This document shows positions 4,964 through 10,108 of a stretch of DNA of 10,108 nucleotides, in pieces. The notes beneath the pieces are model-generated. The model had not been told where the DNA came from. It saw nothing but the letters and a program-made list of their open reading frames with translations, and ran no database searches. Source of the DNA: Spirochaetales bacterium (GTDB taxonomy: Bacteria > Spirochaetota > Spirochaetia > SZUA-6); contig QILZ01000010.1 of the NCBI GenBank assembly GCA_003233545.1, positions 1 to 10,108 of the forward strand. Reading direction: 5' to 3'. Each line of letters begins with the position of its first letter. The stretch's first letter is position 1. The position numbers and the translations under genes were made by a program.

Positions 4964-5839
4964 CTACCCCTTTATTGAACCTGCAGTTATCCCTTTGACA
5001 AAAAATCTCTGTAAGGAAAAAAATACCAACAGTGGTATAAACATCGCGATAAATGCACCGGCTGACAGCAGGTGCCATTCCGATCCATACTGACCCAGAA
5101 GATTTTGGATTGCAACCGTTAACGGGTATTTTTTTGGATCTGCAAGGAATACCAGGGCATTCATCAGATCATTCCATGTCCATACAAACTGAAATATGCC
5201 GAGGGAGGCTATTGCCGGTGTAGAAATCGGCATTACAATCCGAAATAAAATACCCGGATCAGAACATCCGTCAATTTTTGCAGAGCTAAACAGATCTTTC
5301 GGGATGTCGGCAAAAAAGTTCCTTAGAAGAAAAATCGCAAATGGAAGCCCGTAGGCTGTATGGGCCAGCCAAATGGTTAACCATGAGCCGGACAGGCTTA
5401 AAAATCTATACATCCTGAGTACCGGCACCCATGTTGTCTGCAATGGAATAACAAGGAGAGCGATTATTGCCAGAAACAATGCATTGCCTCCTTTGAATTT
5501 AAGGCATTCAAATGCATAAGCGGCAAACCCCGCAATCATTATCGGAAGGATAACCGAAGGGATTGTAATAATTATACTGTTAATAAAATTATGGAGAAAT
5601 CCCTGTGCCAGAAGTACTTCTGCATAATTAGAAACAGTAAATTTGCCTCGCACAAACGCCGTCCACCATCCGGAAGCAGCTATTTCCGCTCTCGAGCGCC
5701 ATGAAGTTACAAAAAGACCGAAAGAAGGAATTATCCATATCAATCCAAGGAAAAAAAGAAATGCATGAGTATAACTCTGCTTTAAAATACTGCGTACTTT
5801 ATGTGCTTCCTTTTTCTTAACAATGATAATGCTGCTCAT
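4964..5839 (-). CDS. Carbohydrate ABC transporter permease, CUT1 type (AglG/MalG-like)
   Basis: This 291-residue inner-membrane subunit of a sugar importer has six probable membrane segments at about 24-46, 88-110, 119-140, 151-172, 206-232 and 258-278. The cytoplasmic EAA loop that contacts the ATPase reads SSAKIDGCSDPGILFRIVMP (185-204), with SSA in place of EAA. The end, FFSLQRFFVKGITAGSIKG, is characteristic of MalG-type subunits. Phrases such as ALLVIPLQTTWVPVLRMY and IWLAHTAYGLPFAIFLLRNF resemble AglG proteins of alpha-glucoside transporters more closely than MalG. The gene starts 2 bases after the stop of permease 1, so the two are translationally coupled. The substrate is inferred only as a sugar, perhaps an alpha-glucoside. 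Confidence 0.95.
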   Translation of the reverse strand: MSSIIIVKKKEAHKVRSILKQSYTHAFLFFLGLIWIIPSFGLFVTSWRSRAEIAASGWWTAFVRGKFTVSNYAEVLLAQGFLHNFINSIIITIPSVILPIMIAGFAAYAFECLKFKGGNALFLAIIALLVIPLQTTWVPVLRMYRFLSLSGSWLTIWLAHTAYGLPFAIFLLRNFFADIPKDLFSSAKIDGCSDPGILFRIVMPISTPAIASLGIFQFVWTWNDLMNALVFLADPKKYPLTVAIQNLLGQYGSEWHLLSAGAFIAMFIPLLVFFSLQRFFVKGITAGSIKG

Positions 5840-5841
5840 CT

Positions 5842-6738
5842 CTATATCTTCTCTTTCTTTAAGCGTTTAATCTGTACCACCATAAGGGGGAAAAGAAGCA
5901 ATAACATAAGCATTGCCACCGCACTTCCATACCCGGTATAGTGATTCCTGAAAACCTCCTGGTAAAAAGTAAATGCGATAACCCTGCTTTTACCGCGCGG
6001 GCCGCCGTCCGTCATTACCAGAATCAGGTCGAGCACCTTAAGTGAAGCAATTATTGCTGTTACGGACACAAAAGAAATCGGGTTTGCCATCATGGGCAGG
6101 CTTATTCTCCAGAAAAGTTGTCTTCCATTTGCACCGTCTATTTTTGCTGCTTCCAGGATTCCACGGTCTATGGACTTATATGCAGCAGATAAAATTGTCA
6201 TTGAAAGACCTGTTCCAATCCAGACCGCAGCAATGATTGTTGCAAAATTTACCAGACTTGCCCGGCCGAGCCAGGGAACAGCCTGGAAACCAGGTACAAC
6301 CTTCACTAAAAAAGCGTTGAGTGCGCCAATAACAGGATTCGGACTGAATAGAAACCTAAAAATAACAGAAGCTGCAGTTGCGGATATCATTACAGGCAGA
6401 AAAATGACCGCCTTTATTGCCGGCTCATATTTTACCCTATCTGATAATACTGCAACAATAAGCCCTGTTCCGACAACACCCAGAGGATAGAGGAGCAGCC
6501 AGAGAACATTATTGAATAATGCTCCTGAAGGGGGAAACCAGCTTACAAATAGTTTATCGTTTGTCAAAAGCTGAACATAGTTTTTTAATCCGACAAACCT
6601 GGTCGGATTAAAACCGAGCCCACTGTATAAACTCAATCTGAAGGTCTGAATAACCGGGTATATAAAGAATCCGCCGATTAGAATTAAAGCCGGAAGAAGA
6701 TACAGCCATGCATATAGATTATTTTTTCGCTCGATCAT
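5842..6738 (-). CDS. Carbohydrate ABC transporter permease, CUT1 type (AglF/MalF-like)
   Basis: This is a 298-residue membrane subunit partnering permease 2. I place the start at ATG 6738 (MIERKNNLYAWLYLLPAL) because GGAGGTGG lies five bases before it. The longer frame back to 6819 would read through the intercistronic hairpin and has no ribosome site. Membrane segments are near 9-30, 76-98, 108-130, 163-187, 222-243 and 270-290. The EAA loop is intact: EAAKIDGANGRQLFWRISLP (196-215). The motif VFRNHYTGYGSAVAMLMLLL and the short N-terminus (one segment before the conserved core, not MalF's extended form) point to the AglF group. It follows the binding-protein gene after a 223-base gap containing hairpins, which probably lowers its expression relative to the binding protein. 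Confidence 0.95.
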   Translation of the reverse strand: MIERKNNLYAWLYLLPALILIGGFFIYPVIQTFRLSLYSGLGFNPTRFVGLKNYVQLLTNDKLFVSWFPPSGALFNNVLWLLLYPLGVVGTGLIVAVLSDRVKYEPAIKAVIFLPVMISATAASVIFRFLFSPNPVIGALNAFLVKVVPGFQAVPWLGRASLVNFATIIAAVWIGTGLSMTILSAAYKSIDRGILEAAKIDGANGRQLFWRISLPMMANPISFVSVTAIIASLKVLDLILVMTDGGPRGKSRVIAFTFYQEVFRNHYTGYGSAVAMLMLLLLFPLMVVQIKRLKKEKI

Positions 6739-6748
6739 TTCCACCTCC

Positions 6749-6777
6749 ATTATACACAGTCGACGGAAGTGTATAAT
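6749..6777 (-). repeat. Perfect 9-bp inverted repeat at the ribosome site of permease 1
   Basis: ATTATACAC (6749-6757) and GTGTATAAT (6769-6777) are exact inverse complements with an 11-base loop. The repeat touches the GGAGGTGG ribosome site of permease 1, so in RNA it forms a hairpin next to, and partly competing with, initiation. It may tune permease translation or act as a DNA operator; the sequence does not decide. Confidence 0.55.
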
Positions 6778-6787
6778 GTTAATAAGA

Positions 6788-6836
6788 CCGGCCAATGAGC
6801 CGGCTCGACACAAGAGCAAAGATCTGCCCTTGTGTC
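6788..6836 (-). other. Intercistronic double hairpin between binding-protein and permease genes
   Basis: On the minus strand GACACAAGGGCA and TGCTCTTGTGTC (6836-6825 and 6818-6807) form a 12-bp stem with one G-U pair and a six-base loop. A second stem CCGGC/GCCGG (6803-6799 and 6792-6788) follows directly, then TCTTATT. The weak U-tract suggests partial termination at most. Such a stem after the binding-protein gene usually protects its mRNA from 3' decay and keeps binding protein in excess of permeases, as in malE-malF; that role is inferred here. Confidence 0.65.
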
Positions 6837-6961
6837 AGCTTTTTCGGCACTTTTAACCATTTTCTCTTATGTTTCAGTCATATCAAAAAATTATTGTAAA
6901 ATCCAGTCCATATATTTTTATAGATCATAAAACAATCCGGGATGCCTTATTATCACAGCTG

Positions 6962-8269
6962 TTACTTGTATGCCCTTTCCGCAGCTGCTTCGAGAGTCTT
7001 AAGAATACCGTTTAATTTACCGGGATCGGTAATGAAATTCTGAAGCGCTATTCTCATTGCATCGCCGCCTATTGCGGACGGAGAAAGATCGGATCCGTCA
7101 AAAACAAAAGACTCAGCCTGGGTAACCTGTGCAGCTTCCAGTCCTTTAAGTACCGGATATACATTAAGAGGAACGTTTTTGTTCGGGGATACTACCGCAC
7201 CTTTCTTGGCAGTTGCCCATATTGTATTTGCCTCTTTACTTGCAAGAAATCGTATTAATTCCCGTACATTTGGCCGGTCTTCGAATACGATTGCAAGGTC
7301 TCCGCCGCCTACGACAGGTTTTCCCCATTTCGGATCGATCTCCGGAAACGCAAAGAAACTGTAATCCTTACCGCCAACGAGCTTCGGGAAATTCTGTTCC
7401 GCAAAGCTGCTCATAAAACCACCTTCAAAGTACATCTCCGCCCCGGGGTTTTTACGTAGGATTACATCGAAACCATCGATAAAACCGGTGGAGAGAGTTC
7501 CTTCTACACCACCTGCAAGCTTATTTTCGGGGTATACAATCTCTTTGAAATATCCGAATGCCTTTACAACGGAAGGATCCGTCCATTTAACCTCGTGTGT
7601 AACGAACAGTTTTAGATACTTTTCAGGACCTGCTACGCGGACATATATATTCTCGAACCAGTCGGTCAAAGTCCAGGTACTTCCACCGCCGATAGAATAT
7701 GGAGTTTTGCCTGCGGCCAGGTACTTATCTGCGATTTCGAGTAAACCGGCAAAGGTATCGGGCGGACTAACGCCTAATGCCTTAAAAGAAGCCGGCTTGT
7801 ACCAGAAAGTGCTCTTGGAATTACACTTCACCGTAAGACCGTAGAATTTCCCATCGACAGTACCGAGATCGATCCAGGCCTGTGAATAATTCTTATTAAG
7901 GATATCTTTTGGAAGAATCGGATCACTGCCGTCGAGGGCTTTAATAACACCCTCTTTTGCATATCTGGCCATCGTTCCGGGACTGGAAGTCATGGCAATG
8001 TCGGGAGGATCACCGCTTGCAATTCTGAGATTGAGTAATGTACCCATATCACGATTTCCTTCATATATATAAGGAATACCGGTTTTCGCAGTAAAAGCTT
8101 TCAGAACTTCTCTGAAACCGGCTTCCTCATCCCCGCCCCAGTAAGCCATGACCGATACGTATTTATCCTTCGGATCAACTTTGGCTCCTTTTTCGCCGGT
8201 TCCCGCTGCACTCAGAAAATTTTGAGTGAAAAACAGAAAAACTGCCAGTAGAATCAGGAATTTTCTCAT
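6962..8269 (-). CDS. Sugar ABC transporter solute-binding protein (family 1)
   Basis: This 435-residue extracytoplasmic binding protein delivers sugar to the two permeases. The N-terminus is a signal peptide, MRKFLILLAVFLFFTQNFLS, ending in Ala-Ala-Gly. No cysteine follows, so it is not an obvious lipoprotein and may be freely periplasmic or held by its leader. The mature part shows family-1 features: YVSVMAYWGGDEEAGFREVL, ASGDPPDIAMTSSPGTMARY, FWYKPASFKALGVSPPDTFA (the Y-N/K-xxxFxxxGlxxPPxTwdE pattern), and a late GGDLAIVFEDRPNVRELIRF. Glycine- and tryptophan-rich segments such as GGGSTWTLTDWFEN fit alpha-glucoside (AglE-like) proteins. AAGGAG lies six bases before the ATG. It is first in the operon under the promoter at 8320-8347. 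The exact substrate cannot be read from sequence. Confidence 0.95.
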   Translation of the reverse strand: MRKFLILLAVFLFFTQNFLSAAGTGEKGAKVDPKDKYVSVMAYWGGDEEAGFREVLKAFTAKTGIPYIYEGNRDMGTLLNLRIASGDPPDIAMTSSPGTMARYAKEGVIKALDGSDPILPKDILNKNYSQAWIDLGTVDGKFYGLTVKCNSKSTFWYKPASFKALGVSPPDTFAGLLEIADKYLAAGKTPYSIGGGSTWTLTDWFENIYVRVAGPEKYLKLFVTHEVKWTDPSVVKAFGYFKEIVYPENKLAGGVEGTLSTGFIDGFDVILRKNPGAEMYFEGGFMSSFAEQNFPKLVGGKDYSFFAFPEIDPKWGKPVVGGGDLAIVFEDRPNVRELIRFLASKEANTIWATAKKGAVVSPNKNVPLNVYPVLKGLEAAQVTQAESFVFDGSDLSPSAIGGDAMRIALQNFITDPGKLNGILKTLEAAAERAYK

Positions 8270-8290
8270 ATTTAGCTCCTTTTTTGTTAT

Positions 8291-8319
8291 TTCACACTAT
8301 TAAAGCGTGTTAGTAACAT
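8291..8319 (+). promoter_or_regulatory. Possible divergent promoter for the 2H phosphoesterase-like gene
   Basis: TTCACA (8291-8296), 17 bases, then TAACAT (8314-8319) match consensus at 5/6 and 4/6 positions. The resulting leader of about 100 bases contains a T-rich run and a small hairpin AGGGA/TCCCT near 8380-8394. Confidence 0.35.
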
Positions 8320-8323
8320 GTTA
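8314..8323. promoter_or_regulatory. TAACATGTTA palindrome, candidate operator shared by divergent promoters
   Basis: This perfect 10-bp palindrome covers the -10 box of the transporter promoter and that of the proposed plus-strand promoter. A LacI-family dimer bound here would shut both directions. It lacks the central CG common in LacI operators, so the assignment to the local LacI protein is only positional. Confidence 0.4.
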
Positions 8324-8347
8324 TCATAGATTATCCGCTCCTGTCAA
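8320..8347 (-). promoter_or_regulatory. Promoter of the sugar transporter operon
   Basis: On the minus strand TTGACA (8347-8342) is followed after 16 bases by GATAAC (8325-8320), or after 18 by TAACAT (8323-8318). Transcription would start near 8310, about 40 bases before the binding-protein ATG. The -10 region contains the palindrome TAACATGTTA. Confidence 0.6.
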
Positions 8348-8425
8348 TGTTTTTTTTAATTTTTTTAATTCTCAGAAGGAGGGATATTCTCCCTGATAGA
8401 CCGGAATTACAAGGAGTCATGACAA

Positions 8426-9229
8426 ATGGATGCGAAGCAGATTATTACTATTACAAATGAAAAAATCGCCGGGTTCGTACCTGTATGGGCACCGTTTAAG
8501 GGATTTTCGCTGTTATTCGATAATCCGGGTAATTCCCTGTCACCGATGCCGGATAACGGCAGCTTATATAAAATCAACTGCAATTGTCCGGCACAATCCG
8601 GAACAGCCGGGAATCCGGAACTTTACAAAATATTTTCCCTGTCCTTAAATGGTATAAAACAACTTTTAAGCAGACATTTATTCTGTCCTTTGCCTTGTTC
8701 CTCATACCATGTTACCGTATGGGACGGATTAAATGACAGCAATGTTCACAAAATAAAACGCAGTGAAAGGCTTGGTGTAAAAGAATTCTTAAAGAAGCTG
8801 CCCGAATCTCTTCTTGAAAGCAGTAGAGTTGCCATAAGACTAAGCGGAGACCCCCTTCCTGTCCCGATGAATTCCATAATAACCTTTAAATTCGAAAAAC
8901 TCTCAATATGGGGAACCAATGTTCTGGTAGCCTGTTTAAAGCCGGCAGATAAGGGTTCCGAAAAATACCTCGATAATATTAAACTTGAGCGAAGGAAGCT
9001 TATCAAGGAATATCAAGTCCGGTTCGGTATAAAAACATCGACATCCTGCTACGCTCCCCATGTATCTCTCGGCTATTTTATCAACAGGGAATACGCAGAA
9101 TCGATTGTACATCGAACCGAACACTGGACAAATGAATTCTTAAAAAGAACAACAGACAAAACAATCAGTTTCAGCAGTAACAGTCTCTACGGATTTTTAG
9201 ACATGGTTACATATTTTAAAAGGAAATAA
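8426..9229 (+). CDS. 2H phosphoesterase superfamily-like protein
   Basis: This is a complete 267-residue soluble protein with no signal peptide or membrane segment. Two H-x-T/S motifs define it: SSYHVTVWDGLND with H95/T97 and YAPHVSLGYF with H212/S214, 117 residues apart. In 2H enzymes (LigT, CPDase and relatives) the two histidines act on 2',3'-cyclic or related phosphodiesters. The sequence between includes predicted strands IITFKFEKLSIWG and NVLVACLKPA and a basic helix, and the region before the first motif (about residues 20-90) is longer than in minimal LigT. The substrate is unknown; RNA ends or cyclic nucleotides are possible. The start ATG 8426 has AAGGAG nine bases upstream; an earlier ATG at 8419 is out of frame. 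It is divergent from the transporter, with which it may share control. Confidence 0.75.
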   Translation: MDAKQIITITNEKIAGFVPVWAPFKGFSLLFDNPGNSLSPMPDNGSLYKINCNCPAQSGTAGNPELYKIFSLSLNGIKQLLSRHLFCPLPCSSYHVTVWDGLNDSNVHKIKRSERLGVKEFLKKLPESLLESSRVAIRLSGDPLPVPMNSIITFKFEKLSIWGTNVLVACLKPADKGSEKYLDNIKLERRKLIKEYQVRFGIKTSTSCYAPHVSLGYFINREYAESIVHRTEHWTNEFLKRTTDKTISFSSNSLYGFLDMVTYFKRK

Positions 9230-9238
9230 AGAGAATTC

Positions 9239-9369
9239 ATGGCAGAAAAAAACCGCTGGAACTCCTTTTCATCTTTCCGGTCCTCCGGCTAATAGCCGGC
9301 CCGGGAATTGCAACCGATACAGACAAATTCATCATGTTCCTGTTTTTTTTAAGTTTTACATTTCCTTAA
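9239..9369 (+). other. Possible short membrane ORF with a homopolymer frameshift
   Basis: ATG at 9239 opens MAEK and hits a TAA after 17 codons. If the A7 run at 9246-9252 had eight A residues, the frame would continue as KPLELLFIFPVLRLIAGPGI, then ATDTDKFIMFLFFLSFTFP, ending in TAA at 9367-9369: a 43-residue hydrophobic peptide. The alternative frame looks coding, with third positions rich in C. It may be the start of a decayed membrane protein, a real small protein read by slippage, or chance. A CCGGCT/AGCCGG stem lies inside it at 9285-9299. The ribosome site is weak. Confidence 0.3.
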
Positions 9370-9389
9370 AATGGATTTATAATTCAACT

Positions 9390-10108
9390 ATGATCGATAT
9401 CATACAGGCTGATACAAAGAGATTAAGAAAAGTGTTTTTAAATCTTCCAGGTACATTATTCGGCCGTAATACACCCTTTATAATGACTCCTTTTATTCTT
9501 GTTCGGGATACACTGATAAAAACGAAGAATCCCTACTTTTCCAGCGGAGAAATGATTCTTCTGATAGCCTTCCGCAATGGAATTCCGGCAGGGAGAATTC
9601 TTATAGGGTATTCGAATAATTTTATCAAAACGCTCAATAAACGCGAAGGAGTATTTTCCCTTTTTGACTTTGAAGAAGATTACGAGATTTTTAAGGCCCT
9701 GGCAGACAGGGCTATGGAGATATTTAAGGGCTGGAATATTTCCCTTATCCGCGGCCCGCTTCCTCCGGACGGGGAAGATAACTTCAGGGGTGCATTAACA
9801 GACGGATTTGATGAACCTCCTTATTTCCTTACAAGCTGGAATCCTCCGTATTATAATGATTTTTACGAGAAGTACGGTTTTATACGGTACAATACTCTGT
9901 ATGCCCTCCGGCTTAAACAGGATAAGGGGTTTCCCGAACGTTTTACCCGCCTTGCAGAAAAAACCAGGGACAGGTTCGGCATAACAATACGGCCCTTCGA
10001 TTTTAAAAAGATCAACAGGGAAATAAAAGTTATAAAAAAAATCGTCGATGATACATTTACGCCGGAGCTTGTCGAGGACTGGGGAGATTTTCTGCCTCCG
10101 GATGAAGA
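9390..10108 (+). CDS. GNAT-like acyltransferase of the YghO-related type, partial (right edge)
   Basis: The first 239 codons are present, and the frame is still open at the window end. The conserved stretch RGPLPPDGEDNFRGALTDGF (121-140), then DEPPYFLTSWNPPYYNDFYE, followed by KYGFIRYNTLYALRL, matches a widespread family of hypothetical GNAT-fold proteins whose signature is GPxNPSxNxExGLLxxGFDxPPxxMMxxNPPYYxxLxExxGF. Earlier parts agree: a FLxLPxxxF-like segment at 16-24, IAFRNGIPAGRILIGYSNNF as the first GNAT strands, and GVFSLFDFEEDYEIFKAL as the strand before the cofactor-binding helix. The function of this family is not known; acyl transfer from CoA is the fold-based guess. The ATG at 9390 has no clear ribosome site, but no better start exists. 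Confidence 0.8.
   Translation, partial: MIDIIQADTKRLRKVFLNLPGTLFGRNTPFIMTPFILVRDTLIKTKNPYFSSGEMILLIAFRNGIPAGRILIGYSNNFIKTLNKREGVFSLFDFEEDYEIFKALADRAMEIFKGWNISLIRGPLPPDGEDNFRGALTDGFDEPPYFLTSWNPPYYNDFYEKYGFIRYNTLYALRLKQDKGFPERFTRLAEKTRDRFGITIRPFDFKKINREIKVIKKIVDDTFTPELVEDWGDFLPPDE

Noticed and set aside
4845..5078. Minus-strand ORF of 77 residues
   Set aside because: Its first half is a shadow frame of permease 2 and the rest matches nothing known; no ribosome site.
6092..6490. Plus-strand ORFs inside permease 1 (including 6042-6236)
   Set aside because: Antisense to conserved permease sequence; composition follows the complementary codons.
7179..7844. Plus-strand ORFs inside the binding-protein gene
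   Set aside because: Antisense shadows of a clear family-1 binding protein.
9285..9299. CCGGCT/AGCCGG stem as a terminator of the 2H gene
   Set aside because: No U-tract follows in either direction, so intrinsic termination is not supported.
1..10108. CRISPR array, tRNA or rRNA genes
   Set aside because: No regularly spaced repeats, no cloverleaf with CCA-type end and no rRNA-like sequence seen.

Overview
The window looks like chromosomal DNA of a spirochaete, of the Treponema/Spirochaeta kind. The main evidence is the style of the sugar-transport proteins, including a solute-binding protein with a short hydrophobic leader ending in Leu-Ser-Ala-Ala-Gly. Further hints are TTG starts behind strong AAGGAG sites and an integron attC-like site, a site type known from treponemal chromosomal integrons. 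This assignment is inference from protein and sequence style; there is no rRNA or marker gene here.

Layout. (1) 1-890, minus strand: a YtrA-type GntR repressor whose TGA overlaps the ATG of a membrane protein running off the left edge. That membrane protein carries an apparent one-base frameshift near its start. A good promoter overlaps two interlocking palindromes. (2) About 900-3560, plus strand: an accessory island, AT-rich through the ATPase gene and full of broken genes. In order it holds an eroded minimal nucleotidyltransferase (MNT), the first 30 codons of a HEPN protein joined to the tail of an IS21-type IstB, one intact AT-rich ATPase gene (ATPase_2 plus DUF234, with a PD-(D/E)XK-like tail), an attC-like recombination site directly after its stop, and a mosaic of a second MNT, a HepT/DUF86 fragment and a RelE C-terminus. 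(3) 3590-8350, minus strand: a CUT1-type sugar ABC transporter, transcribed binding protein, then permease 1, then permease 2. A LacI-family regulator follows with its own promoter; its reading frame has no usable start codon, so its 5' end is probably frameshifted. No ATPase subunit is present. (4) 8290-10108, plus strand: a divergent 2H-phosphoesterase-like protein, a possible short membrane ORF with a homopolymer frameshift, and the first 239 codons of a GNAT-like protein cut by the right edge.

How the parts work together. The two permeases resemble the AglF/AglG alpha-glucoside type and would form the membrane channel for the secreted or anchored binding protein. They presumably borrow a shared MsmX/UgpC-type ATPase from elsewhere. 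The LacI protein, if functional, is the obvious local regulator, and a TAACATGTTA palindrome overlapping the transporter promoter is a candidate operator. The accessory island looks like a toxin-antitoxin and cassette graveyard around one surviving gene. That intact ATPase plus its attC-like site is the most interesting object in the window.
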